From the NCBI RefSeq assembly GCF_018069565.1, contig NZ_JAGPNL010000003.1, positions 372,001 through 436,000 of the forward strand: a DNA stretch of 64,000 nucleotides, read 5' to 3'. Under the pieces are notes generated by a model. It was not told the origin of the DNA and did not search any database. It worked only from the letters and a program-made list of their open reading frames with translations. The translations under genes were made by a program, and so were the position numbers. This stretch comes from Streptomyces tagetis (lineage in GTDB: Bacteria > Actinomycetota > Actinomycetes > Streptomycetales > Streptomycetaceae). Within the stretch, counting starts at the first letter, position 1. Every line of letters starts with the position of its first letter. Of the stretch, positions 33,685 through 43,373 are shown piece by piece.

Positions 33685-35151
33685 TCAGCCCCAGGTGAGC
33701 AGGCGCTTGGGGCGCTCCAGGATCGCCGCCACGTCGGCGAGGACCTTGGAACCCAGCTCCCCGTCGACCAGGCGGTGGTCGAAGCTCAGCGCCAGGGTGG
33801 TGACCTGACGCGGCTTCACCTTGCCCTTGTGCACCCACGGCTGGAGCTTGATCGCGCCCACCGCGAGGATCGCCGACTCCCCCGGGTTGAGGATCGGCGT
33901 ACCGGTGTCGACGCCGAAGACGCCGACGTTGGTGATGGTCACCGTGCCGCCCTGCATCGCGGCCGGGGAGGTCTTGCCCTCCCGGGCCGTCGCCACCAGG
34001 TCGCCCAGGGACTCGGCCAGTTGCGGCAGGGTCCGGCCGTGGGCGTCCTTGATGTTCGGCACGATCAGGCCGCGCGGGGTGGCCGCGGCGATGCCCAGGT
34101 TGACGTAGTGCTTGACCACGATCTCCTGGTTCGCCTCGTCCCAGGAGGCGTTGATCTCCGGGTTGCGCCGGATGGCGACCAGCAGGGCCTTGGAGATCAG
34201 GAGCAGCGGGTTGACCCGCAGACCCTCGAACTCGCGGTCCTGCTTCAGCTCCTCGACCAGCTTCATGGTCCGCGTCACGTCGACGGTCACGAACTCCGTG
34301 ACGTGCGGCGCGGTGAAGGCCGAGCCGACCATCGCGGCGGCCGTCGCCTTGCGGACGCCCTTGACCGGCACGCGGGTCTCGCGCGCCGTGTCGTACGACA
34401 CCGCCGCCGGGGGCGCGGCGGCCACCGGCGCGGCCGGGGCCGGTTCGGGGGCGGGAGCGGCGGCCGGTGCGGGCGCCGCCGCGGCGTGCACGTCCTCGCG
34501 GGTGATGACGCCGTCCGGGCCGGAGGGCACCACGGTCGTCAGGTCGACGCCGAGGTCCTTGGCCAGCTTGCGCACCGGCGGCTTGGCCAGCGGGCGTTCC
34601 CGGGTGGCCGGGGCCTGCCCGTTCGCCCCGGCGGGGGCGGCGGGCGCGGGCGCGGCGGGGGCGGCCGGCGCGGTGGCCGGTTCCTCGGCGGCCGGGGCCG
34701 GGGCGCCCTTGCGGGGGCGGCGGCGGGTCGAGGAGGTGGCCACCCCATAGCCGACCAGGACGGGCTGGCGGCCCTCCTTGCGCGGCTCCCCGGCGGCCTC
34801 GGCCGGCGCGGCGGCCGGCTCCGGCGCGGGCGCGGGCGCGGTCTCCTCGGCGGGGGCGGGGGTCTCCGCGGGTGCGGGCACCGCCGCGCCGCCGCCGACG
34901 GCGACCGCGATGATCGAGGTGCCCACGTCGACCGTGGCGCCCTCGGGGAAGTGCAGGGCACTGACCACGCCGTCGTAGGGGATGGGGAGTTCGACGGCGG
35001 CCTTCGCCGTCTCGACCTCGCACACCACCTGTCCGTCGGTGACCGTGTCACCGGGCTTGACGTACCACGTGAGGATCTCGGCCTCGGTCAGCCCCTCGCC
35101 CACGTCGGGCATCCTGAACTCGCGTACCGAGCTGTCGGTCATCGTCGTCAC
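33685..35151 (-). CDS. bkdC: branched-chain 2-oxoacid dehydrogenase E2 component (operon 1)
   Basis: A 488-aa dihydrolipoamide acyltransferase. It has one lipoyl domain (residues 10-85; lipoylated Lys in EVETAKAAVELP), a long Ala/Pro linker (85-165), a peripheral-subunit-binding domain (about 185-225; PPVRKLAKDLGVDLTTV and GVITREDV) and the catalytic core (250-488) ending in SFDHRLVDG with the active-site His and Asp. It transfers branched acyl groups to CoA, giving isobutyryl-, isovaleryl- and 2-methylbutyryl-CoA for catabolism and for branched fatty acid or polyketide starters. Last gene of a compact operon; no E3 gene adjacent. Confidence 0.93.
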   Translation of the reverse strand: MTTMTDSSVREFRMPDVGEGLTEAEILTWYVKPGDTVTDGQVVCEVETAKAAVELPIPYDGVVSALHFPEGATVDVGTSIIAVAVGGGAAVPAPAETPAPAEETAPAPAPEPAAAPAEAAGEPRKEGRQPVLVGYGVATSSTRRRPRKGAPAPAAEEPATAPAAPAAPAPAAPAGANGQAPATRERPLAKPPVRKLAKDLGVDLTTVVPSGPDGVITREDVHAAAAPAPAAAPAPEPAPAAPVAAAPPAAVSYDTARETRVPVKGVRKATAAAMVGSAFTAPHVTEFVTVDVTRTMKLVEELKQDREFEGLRVNPLLLISKALLVAIRRNPEINASWDEANQEIVVKHYVNLGIAAATPRGLIVPNIKDAHGRTLPQLAESLGDLVATAREGKTSPAAMQGGTVTITNVGVFGVDTGTPILNPGESAILAVGAIKLQPWVHKGKVKPRQVTTLALSFDHRLVDGELGSKVLADVAAILERPKRLLTWG

Positions 35152-35160
35152 GGCCTCTCC

Positions 35161-36147
35161 TCAGTACGCCAGCGAGCGGTCGACGGCGTCCAGCACCCGG
35201 TCCAGATCGGGCAGGTACTCCTCCTCCAGGCGGGCCGGCGGGTACGGGGCGTGGTAGCCGCCGACCCGGAGCACCGGGGCCTCCAGGTGGTAGAAGCAGC
35301 GCTCCGTGATCCGGGCGGCGATCTCCGCGCCCGAGCCGAAGAAGACGGGCGCCTCGTGCACGACGACCAGCCGGCCGGTCTTCTCCACCGACGCCTGGAC
35401 GGCGTCGAAGTCGAGCGGGGAGACCGAGCGCAGGTCGAGCACCTCCAGGGAGCGGCCCTCCTCGGCCGCCGCGTCGGCGACCTCCCGGCAGAGCTTCACC
35501 ATCGGGCCGTACGCGGCGAGCGTGAGGTCGGTGCCCTCGCGGACCACGCGGGCGGTGTGCAGCGGGCCGGGGATGGCCTCCGTGTCGACCTCGCCCTTGT
35601 CCCAGTAGCGGCGCTTGGGCTCGAAGAAGATCACCGGGTCGTCGCTCTGGATGGCCTGCTGGAGCATCCAGTAGGCGTCCGACGCGTTGGACGGGGAGAC
35701 CACCTTGAGGCCCGCCACGTGGGCGAAGAGCGCCTCGGGGGACTCGGAGTGGTGCTCGACCGCCCCGATGCCGCCGCCGTAGGGGATGCGGATGACGACC
35801 GGCAGCTTGACCCTGCCCAGCGAGCGGGCGTGCATCTTGGCGAGCTGCGTGACGATCTGGTCGTAGGCCGGGAACACGAAGCCGTCGAACTGGATCTCCA
35901 CCACCGGCCGGTAGCCGCGCAGGGCCAGGCCGATGGCGGTGCCGACGATGCCGGACTCGGCGAGCGGCGTGTCGATGACGCGGTCCTCGCCGAAGTCCTT
36001 GTGGAGCCCGTCCGTCACCCGGAAGACGCCGCCGAGCTTGCCGACGTCCTCGCCCATGACGAGGACCTTCGGGTCCGTCTCCAGCGCGCGGCGCAGCGAC
36101 TCGTTGATCGCCTTGGCCAGGGCCAGGTTCTTCACCGTCTGCGACAT
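35161..36147 (-). CDS. bkdB: branched-chain 2-oxoacid dehydrogenase E1 beta subunit (operon 1)
   Basis: A 328-aa subunit of the thiamine-diphosphate decarboxylase. It has the typical opening NLALAKAINESLRRALETDP, then MGEDVGKLGGVFRVTDGL, DTPLAESGIVGTAIGLALRG, IPYGGGIGAVEHHSESPEA and a transketolase C-terminal domain ending GGYHAPYPPARLEEEYLPDLDRVLDAVDR. It forms the alpha2-beta2 heterotetramer with the gene product just upstream; the two genes are separated by a single base. The E2 gene begins 9 bp after its stop. Confidence 0.94.
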   Translation of the reverse strand: MSQTVKNLALAKAINESLRRALETDPKVLVMGEDVGKLGGVFRVTDGLHKDFGEDRVIDTPLAESGIVGTAIGLALRGYRPVVEIQFDGFVFPAYDQIVTQLAKMHARSLGRVKLPVVIRIPYGGGIGAVEHHSESPEALFAHVAGLKVVSPSNASDAYWMLQQAIQSDDPVIFFEPKRRYWDKGEVDTEAIPGPLHTARVVREGTDLTLAAYGPMVKLCREVADAAAEEGRSLEVLDLRSVSPLDFDAVQASVEKTGRLVVVHEAPVFFGSGAEIAARITERCFYHLEAPVLRVGGYHAPYPPARLEEEYLPDLDRVLDAVDRSLAY

Positions 36148-36148
36148 C

Positions 36149-37345
36149 TCAGACCCCCTCGGAGTCCGCGAACGACGCCTGGTAGGCGGCGAACTGGGCC
36201 CGTTCCTCGTCGACGAGCGCGTGCCCGTCCGCGTACACGTTCTCGAAGACGGCGAAGCGGTCCGGGTCCGGCATGGCGCGGACCACCTCGCGCACCCGCC
36301 TGCCCAGCGCCTCGCTCTCGGCCTCCAGCTCGCCGAAGAACGCCTCGTCCGCGTGGCCGTCGGCCTCCAGGTGGCGGCGCAGGCGCAGGATCGGGTCCTT
36401 GGCCTCCCAGGCGGCCCGCTCGTCGTCGTGGCGGTAGCGGGAGGGGTCGTCGGAGGTGGTGTGGGCGCCCATGCGGTAGGTGAACGCCTCGATGAGCGCC
36501 GGGCCCTCGCCGCGCCGGGCCCGGTCCAGGGCCCAGCGGGTGACCGCGAGGGAGGCGAGCACGTCGTTGCCGTCCACGCGGACGCCGGGGAAGCCGAAGC
36601 CCTGGGCGCGCTGGTAGAGCGGCACCCGGGTCTGCTTCTCGTTGGACTCGGAGATGGCCCACTGGTTGTTCTGGCAGAAGAACACGACGGGGGCGTTGTA
36701 GACCGCGGCGAAGTTGAACGCCTCGCTGACGTCGCCCTGGCTGGAGGCGCCGTCGCCGAAGTAGGCGATCACGGCCGAGTCGGCGCCGTCCTTGGCGACG
36801 CCCATGGCGTAGCCGGTGGCGTGCAGCGCCTGGGAGCCGATGACGATCGTGTAGAGGTGGAAGTTGTTGCCGTTGGGGTCCCAGCCTCCGTTGTTGACCC
36901 CGCGGAACATGCCGAGGAGGTTGGTCGGGTCCACCCCGCGGCACCAGGCGACGCCGTGTTCGCGGTAGGTGGGGAAGACGTAGTCGTCCTCGCGGGTGGC
37001 CCGGCCGGAGCCGATCTGGGCGGCCTCCTGGCCGAGCAGCGAGGCCCACAGGCCCAGCTCGCCCTGGCGCTGGAGGGAGGTGGCCTCGGCGTCGAAACGC
37101 CGGGTCAGCACCATGTCGCGGTAGAGGGCGCGCAGCTCGTCGGCGGTGATGCCGTCGACGTACGACGCGTACTCCGCGTCGGCGGCGTTCTTGACGCGCT
37201 TGCCCTCGGGCGTCAGCAACTGCACGAGCTGCGTCTCGGAGCCCTTCTTGGCGGTGGTGCGGGTGGTGCGTTTGGTGCCGGTGGTACTGGCCTTGCCTCC
37301 GGCGCTGCGTCGCGGCTTGCGCGCGGCAGTGCTCTCCACGGTCAC
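36149..37345 (-). CDS. bkdA: branched-chain 2-oxoacid dehydrogenase E1 alpha subunit (operon 1)
   Basis: A 398-aa ThDP-binding subunit. The ThDP/Mg motif is GDGASSQGDVSEAFNFAAVYNAPVVFFCQNN in two parts (GDG ... QNN), with YTIVIGSQALHATGYAMG before it and the phosphorylation-loop-like YRMGAHTTSDDPSRYR after it. An unusual basic, Thr/Lys-rich N-terminal tail of about 40 residues (ARKPRRSAGGKASTTGTKRTTRTTAKKG) precedes the domain and is absent from the second copy. GGAGGAG precedes the GTG at 37345. First gene of the operon; it diverges from a NarL-type response regulator. Confidence 0.94.
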   Translation of the reverse strand: MTVESTAARKPRRSAGGKASTTGTKRTTRTTAKKGSETQLVQLLTPEGKRVKNAADAEYASYVDGITADELRALYRDMVLTRRFDAEATSLQRQGELGLWASLLGQEAAQIGSGRATREDDYVFPTYREHGVAWCRGVDPTNLLGMFRGVNNGGWDPNGNNFHLYTIVIGSQALHATGYAMGVAKDGADSAVIAYFGDGASSQGDVSEAFNFAAVYNAPVVFFCQNNQWAISESNEKQTRVPLYQRAQGFGFPGVRVDGNDVLASLAVTRWALDRARRGEGPALIEAFTYRMGAHTTSDDPSRYRHDDERAAWEAKDPILRLRRHLEADGHADEAFFGELEAESEALGRRVREVVRAMPDPDRFAVFENVYADGHALVDEERAQFAAYQASFADSEGV

Positions 37346-37564
37346 GTGTGCTCCTCCGTCGGTCCGGCGCCCGGGTTCGCCGGGTGCTGGGATTCCCCCG
37401 GCTCCGTTCAGGAGATGGGGGAGCGGCTCGCCCGAGCTCCTCCGACGCACAGGGTGGGTGCGGACCGGACGGAGTCAGGCGTGACAGGTGCCCCGGCGAG
37501 CGCCCTGCACAAGGCACGTTACCCAGTGCTCCACATTTCTGTGAAACCCTGCCTGACCTGCGTT

Positions 37565-37586
37565 TTTACTTGGGTTTCCAAGTAAA
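37565..37586. promoter_or_regulatory. AT-rich perfect palindrome between bkdA1 and the response regulator
   Basis: TTTACTTGG and CCAAGTAAA are perfect 9-bp arms around GTTT. It is an AT-rich dyad in DNA of about 70% GC, 220 bp before bkdA and 94 bp before the response regulator GTG. The rest of the 334-bp gap (37346-37679) holds no gene. It looks like an operator; the cognate protein is unknown and it does not match the DosR consensus. Confidence 0.6.
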
Positions 37587-37679
37587 TCGGCACAGTCCGG
37601 AACAGTGCTGGTCAACAGCCTTGCAGGGGGCCGGAACAACGGCACGTTATCCCGGGCACCCCGGGCACGGGAAGAGTCG

Positions 37680-38354
37680 GTGTGTGAGACTGACTCCGTG
37701 CGCGAATGTGAACAAATCCGGGTATTCCTCCTTGATGACCACGAGGTGGTCCGCCGGGGGGTGCACGAGTTGCTCGCCGGCGAGCCCGACATCGAGGTGG
37801 TCGGCGAGGCCGGGACGGCGGCCGACGCCCTGGCGCGCATCCCCGCCGCCCGCCCCGACGTGGCCGTGCTGGACGTGCGGCTGCCGGACGGCAGCGGGGT
37901 GGAGGTCTGCCGCGAGATCCGCTCCGGCGACGAGTCCGTGCGGTGCCTCATGCTCACCTCCTTCTCCGACGACGAGGCCCTCTTCGACGCGATCATGGCC
38001 GGGGCGGCCGGCTACGTCCTCAAGGACATCCGCGGCACCGAGCTGCTCTCCGCCGTCCGGGACGTCGCCGCCGGCCGGTCGCTGCTGGACCCCTCGGCCA
38101 CCGCGCGCGTGCTGCGCCGGCTGCGGGAGGGCGAGCGGCGCGGCGACGACCGGCTGGCCCGGCTCACCGGGCAGGAGCGGCGCATCCTGGAGCTGATCGG
38201 CGAGGGGCTCACCAACCGCGCCATCGGCGAGCGGCTGCACCTCGCCGAGAAGACCATCAAGAACTACGTGTCGAGCCTGCTGGCCAAACTGGGGATGCAG
38301 CGGCGCTCCCAGGCCGCCGCGTTCGTCGCCCGGATGCAGGCCGAACACCGCTGA
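37680..38354 (+). CDS. NarL/FixJ-type response regulator (DevR-like)
   Basis: A 224-aa two-component regulator. The receiver domain (residues 12-130) has the acidic pocket in FLLDDHEVV, phospho-acceptor Asp in [11 protein letters not shown], and conserved Thr and Lys in MLTSF and YVLKDI. The LuxR-type HTH (about 155-215) reads [45 protein letters not shown]. The [12 protein letters not shown] recognition helix resembles the mycobacterial DevR/DosR group. No histidine kinase is adjacent, so it is an orphan here; two Ser/Thr kinases lie close by. The GTG at 37680 (GGAAGAG upstream) was preferred over the GTG at 37698. Confidence 0.88.
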   Translation: MCETDSVRECEQIRVFLLDDHEVVRRGVHELLAGEPDIEVVGEAGTAADALARIPAARPDVAVLDVRLPDGSGVEVCREIRSGDESVRCLMLTSFSDDEALFDAIMAGAAGYVLKDIRGTELLSAVRDVAAGRSLLDPSATARVLRRLREGERRGDDRLARLTGQERRILELIGEGLTNRAIGERLHLAEKTIKNYVSSLLAKLGMQRRSQAAAFVARMQAEHR

Positions 38355-38482
38355 CCGGGCCGGCCGGTCCGCCGTACGGGTGCCGGCCACCCGCCCGGTC
38401 CGCCGCATTCGGGACTTACGTCCCCCCGCACCGGGGGCGGGCGACTCTGTGCGAAACGCGTCCGCTCACGCACAGTGAGTGC

Positions 38483-38929
38483 ATGCGTTCCGACGAACAG
38501 CTCGCGGTCGGCCTGCTGGGCCGCACCGCCTACGGCCGGGCGGCCACCAGTCTGCGCGCCCTGCCCACCCTCGCCTTCGCGCGGCACATCGTGGCCGACG
38601 GCCACGTCCTGCTGCGCATGCCCCGAAGCTGCGGATACCACGAGGTCTGCGCCGGGAGCGTCGTCGCCTACGGCTCGGACAACCTCGGCTCGGCCCGGCC
38701 GGGCGAGGGGCTGTGGGCCGCGCAGGTGGTGGGCCGCTGCGAGCCGCACGAGCCGACCGCCGCCGAGATCGAGCGGTTCGGGCCGGCCCCGCTCCAGGTG
38801 GACGGCGAACCGTACGACCCCGTCTACCTGCGCATCGAGCCCCGCTTCGGCACCGTGCACGCCGCGGACGGCGTCCCGGAGCAGCAGTGCGCCTCCGCGC
38901 TGCGGCCCGCCGCCCCCGGCGAGCGCTGA
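38483..38929 (+). CDS. pyridoxamine 5'-phosphate oxidase-like FMN-binding protein
   Basis: A 148-aa protein of the split-barrel flavin family. It shows RTAYGRAATSLRALPTLAFARHIVADGHVLLRM (typical first strands), a GSVVAYGSDNL segment, GLWAAQVVGRCEPHEPTAAE and YLRIEPRFGTVH. Actinobacterial members of this type bind FMN or F420 and their substrates are mostly unknown. The ATG at 38483 is the first Met of the domain. It follows the response regulator on the same strand with a 128-bp gap, so co-transcription is uncertain. A strong hairpin separates it from the convergent kinase gene. Confidence 0.78.
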   Translation: MRSDEQLAVGLLGRTAYGRAATSLRALPTLAFARHIVADGHVLLRMPRSCGYHEVCAGSVVAYGSDNLGSARPGEGLWAAQVVGRCEPHEPTAAEIERFGPAPLQVDGEPYDPVYLRIEPRFGTVHAADGVPEQQCASALRPAAPGER

Positions 38930-38951
38930 GCGCCGTACACCCCCCGACGCG

Positions 38952-38991
38952 CCGCGCGCGTGCTCCCCGTCGTCGGGGCGCACGCGCGCGG
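38952..38991. terminator. bidirectional terminator between the flavoprotein and kinase genes
   Basis: 12-bp perfect stem (CCGCGCGCGTGC with GCACGCGCGCGG) enclosing a second small hairpin (CCCC-GTCGTC-GGGG). Convergent stop codons lie on both sides. Confidence 0.75.
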
Positions 38992-39019
38992 TGGGCGGTT
39001 CGGGTACGGCGGGCTCGGA

Positions 39020-40609
<1,590 letters not shown>

Positions 40610-40955
40610 CAGTCCTCGCCGTCGTTTCTGCCCGCGATGCGCGCGGTGTTGTCACGGTCTCCGTCGGCCACGCTACAGCCTTCGCAGGGGCCTCCGGTCC
40701 GAGATGGGCGCCAGGACCGGCACGAGACGGACCGGTCATGAAACCCCGCCCCCGCGCCGTCGTGCAAATCCCGCACACCTGCCGTGTGCCCGCTGTAACG
40801 CTTCCGCGACGCTTCATTCGCGTACGGTCACGGAACGGGCACCGCGCTTGACGTGTCGGTGCCCTGGGGCAGACTTGGCCCGGAATAACACTTTCGATCA
40901 ACGAGCGCTCGCGTCGCTGCCTCCGGCGCCGGAGCGCCGACGGGGGACACGGATC
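40610..40955. promoter_or_regulatory. divergent promoter region between two kinase genes
   Basis: A 346-bp gap with no supported gene. On the plus strand TTGACG (40848-40853) and AGACTT (40871-40876) are 17 bp apart, a plausible housekeeping-type promoter for the PASTA kinase. No matching element was found for the minus-strand kinase. Confidence 0.45.
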
Positions 40956-42581
40956 ATGAGCCAGGACGGCGGACAGGGCCGTTACGCGGGGCGCGCTCTC
41001 GCCGGCGGCCGGTACCAGCTTCGCGACTTGCTCGGCGAAGGCGGCATGGCCTCGGTCCACCTGGCGTACGACGCGGTGCTGGACCGGCAGGTCGCGGTCA
41101 AGACCCTCCACACCGAGCTGGGCCGCGAGCAGGCGTTCCGCGAGCGCTTCCGCCGCGAGGCCCAGGCAGTGGCGAAGCTCACCCACACCAACATCGTCTC
41201 CGTCTTCGACACCGGCGAGGACGACGTCGACGGACTGACCACGCCGTACATCGTCATGGAGTACGTCGAGGGCCGCCCGCTCGGCTCCGTGCTCGACGAG
41301 GACATCCGCCGCCAGGGCGCCATGCCCGTCGACCACGCCCTCAAGGTCACCGCCGACGTGCTGGCGGCCCTGGAGATCAGCCACGAGATGGGCCTGGTCC
41401 ACCGGGACATCAAGCCGGGCAACGTGATGGTGACCAAGCGCGGCGTGGTCAAGGTGATGGACTTCGGCATCGCCCGCGCCATGCAGTCCGGCGTCACCTC
41501 GATGACGCAGACCGGCATGGTCGTCGGCACCCCGCAGTACCTCTCGCCGGAACAGGCCCTCGGCCGCGGCGTGGACGCCCGCTCCGACCTGTACTCGGTC
41601 GGCATCATGCTCTTCCAACTGGTCACCGGGCGGCTGCCCTTCGACGCGGACTCGCCGCTGGCCATCGCCTACGCGCACGTGCAGGAGGAGCCGGTCGCCC
41701 CCTCCTCGGTGAACCGCTCGCTGCCGCCCGCCGTGGACGCGCTGATCGGCCGCGCGCTGCGGAAGAACCCCAACGAACGCTTCCCCAGCGCCGAGGCGAT
41801 GCGCTCCGAGTGCCTGCGGGTGGCGGCCTCCGTCCAGGCGGCCCCGCCGAGCATCGTCCCGGGCGCCGCCACCGGCAGCGGCGCGGGCGTCGGCTCCGCC
41901 GTCTTCCCGCCCGTCGGCCAGGGCACCCCGGCGCCCACGGGCCCCGTCCAGACGCCCTACCAGCCGGTCCCGCCGCAGCACCCGTACGGCACCCCGGCGC
42001 CCGCGCCGTCCTACGGCTACCCGCAGCAGGGCGGGTACCCGACGCCGCACCCCGCGGGCTACCCGCAGCAGGGCACGCCGACGCCCCCGCCGTACGCCGT
42101 CGGGCCCCCGCCCCGTGGCGGCGGCCGGAGCGGCAGGGGCCTGCTCGTCGGGCTGGTCGCGGGGGCCGTGCTGGTGGCCGGCGGCGTGGTCGGCGCGGTG
42201 CTGTACGCCAACGGGGACGGCGGCGATGACTCCGGGGCCGGGGGCGAATCCGCCTCCGCGTCCGCCCCGGCGTCGAAGGCCGAGGGCTACCGGGGGCCGG
42301 ACACGAGCAAGACGATCGACTCCGACAAGTGCACGGAGCCCGACGAGTCGTACAACGACCCCGACAAGGTGAAGGTCCCCGACTTCACCTTCAAGCACAT
42401 CGACTCGGTCAAGGAGTGCTTCCAGGCCGCGGGCTGGCAGATGAAGATCGTCCACGTGGACGAGAACACTTACGGCGAGGGCTCGGTCCGGGACCAGTTC
42501 CCCTCGGCGGGCACGGACGTCGACCCCGACGAGATGCCCGAGATCCAGCTCAAGGTCTCGACGGGCAACCCCGCCTCCTGA
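40956..42581 (+). CDS. serine/threonine protein kinase with C-terminal PASTA-like domain
   Basis: A 541-aa receptor kinase. Kinase domain at residues 20-285: GEGGMASVHLAYD, VAVKTLH, HRDIKPGNV, VMDFGIAR, activation loop SMTQTGMVVGTPQYLSPEQ. A Pro/Gln/Tyr-rich juxtamembrane stretch (about 300-385, repeated PYGxP and YPQQG units), one TM helix (about 395-415, LLVGLVAGAVLVAGGVVGAVL) and one extracellular PASTA-like domain (about 465-537, VKVPDFTFKHIDSVKECFQAAGWQMKIVHVDE, ending VSTGNPAS) follow. PASTA domains bind muropeptides or beta-lactams, so this kinase may report on cell-wall state. Single-PASTA kinases are less common than the four-repeat PknB type. Confidence 0.92.
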   Translation: MSQDGGQGRYAGRALAGGRYQLRDLLGEGGMASVHLAYDAVLDRQVAVKTLHTELGREQAFRERFRREAQAVAKLTHTNIVSVFDTGEDDVDGLTTPYIVMEYVEGRPLGSVLDEDIRRQGAMPVDHALKVTADVLAALEISHEMGLVHRDIKPGNVMVTKRGVVKVMDFGIARAMQSGVTSMTQTGMVVGTPQYLSPEQALGRGVDARSDLYSVGIMLFQLVTGRLPFDADSPLAIAYAHVQEEPVAPSSVNRSLPPAVDALIGRALRKNPNERFPSAEAMRSECLRVAASVQAAPPSIVPGAATGSGAGVGSAVFPPVGQGTPAPTGPVQTPYQPVPPQHPYGTPAPAPSYGYPQQGGYPTPHPAGYPQQGTPTPPPYAVGPPPRGGGRSGRGLLVGLVAGAVLVAGGVVGAVLYANGDGGDDSGAGGESASASAPASKAEGYRGPDTSKTIDSDKCTEPDESYNDPDKVKVPDFTFKHIDSVKECFQAAGWQMKIVHVDENTYGEGSVRDQFPSAGTDVDPDEMPEIQLKVSTGNPAS

Positions 42582-42596
42582 CCCTCCCGCCCACGA

Positions 42597-42632
42597 CGAA
42601 GGGCCCGGCAGCCTCGGCTGCCGGGCCCTTCG
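42597..42632 (+). terminator. terminator after the PASTA kinase gene
   Basis: 17-bp perfect stem (left arm CGAAGGGCCCGGCAGCC; 42597-42613 with 42616-42632) around a CCTCGG turn, 15 bp after the stop. Confidence 0.87.
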
Positions 42633-42657
42633 CACACGCGGGTGCGGTGGGGGTGTC

Positions 42658-43197
42658 TCAGAGGTAGGGCCCGCCGGTACGACCGCCGGGGTGGGGCTCC
42701 TCGCCGTCGTGCCCGGCGCCGGGCGGCAGGGCACGGCGCATCTGCTCCAGTTGCGCGCGGGCGGCCATCTGCTGGGCGAACAGCGTGGTCTGGATGCCGT
42801 GGAAGAGCCCCTCCAGCCAGCCGACCAACTGGGCCTGGGCGATCCGCAGCTCGGCGTCGGTGGGTGTGGCGTCGTCCGTGAAGGGGAGCGAGAGCCGCTC
42901 CAGCTCCTCGACCAGCTCGGGCGCCAGACCGTCCTCCAGCTCCTTGACGGAACTGGCGTGGATCTCCTTGAGCCGGACCCGGCTCGCCTCGTCCAGCGGC
43001 GCGACCCGCACCTCTTCGAGCAACTGCTTGATCATGCTGCCGATCCGCATGACCTTGGCAGGCTGCTCGACCTGTTCCGTCACCGGGATCTCCCGATCCT
43101 CGCCGCCGTCACCGCCGCCGCTCAGCGCCATACCGTCCTGGCCGACGACCAGGATCTGGGGCTTCTCCGGCGACCTGTCGTTCCTCGGCATCTCCAT
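42658..43197 (-). CDS. bpa: bacterial proteasome activator Bpa/PafE (DUF2587)
   Basis: A 179-aa protein matching mycobacterial Bpa. The core IGSMIKQLLEEVRVAPLDEASRVRLKEIHASSVKELEDGLAPELVEELERL and the second helix pair (ELRIAQAQLVGWLEGLFHGIQTTLFAQQMAARAQLEQMR) form the four-helix bundle that assembles into a dodecameric ring. The C-terminus GGPYL supplies the penultimate Tyr of the HbYX-like motif that docks in 20S core pockets and opens the gate without ATP. The start is ATG 43197; the in-frame ATG at 43191 has better spacing from GGAGG and is a real alternative. Confidence 0.92.
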   Translation of the reverse strand: MEMPRNDRSPEKPQILVVGQDGMALSGGGDGGEDREIPVTEQVEQPAKVMRIGSMIKQLLEEVRVAPLDEASRVRLKEIHASSVKELEDGLAPELVEELERLSLPFTDDATPTDAELRIAQAQLVGWLEGLFHGIQTTLFAQQMAARAQLEQMRRALPPGAGHDGEEPHPGGRTGGPYL

Positions 43198-43373
43198 GCC
43201 TCCATTGTCGCGCACCCGGCAGGCCGGTTCACGTGGCGCCCCCCGGGCCGGAGACCTTCTCGCGTTCGGCGGCATCCGGAATGCCGCGAGGTCCGGGGAA
43301 TGTGACGCTTGTCCCGTCGACCGCGCCGACGGACCGGGGTCGACCACACCGACGGACCGGGAGGGGTCCCCGC

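Noticed and set aside
37565..37586. DosR/DevR box
   Set aside because: Arms TTTACTTGG/CCAAGTAAA lack the GGGAC/GTCCC core of the DosR consensus.
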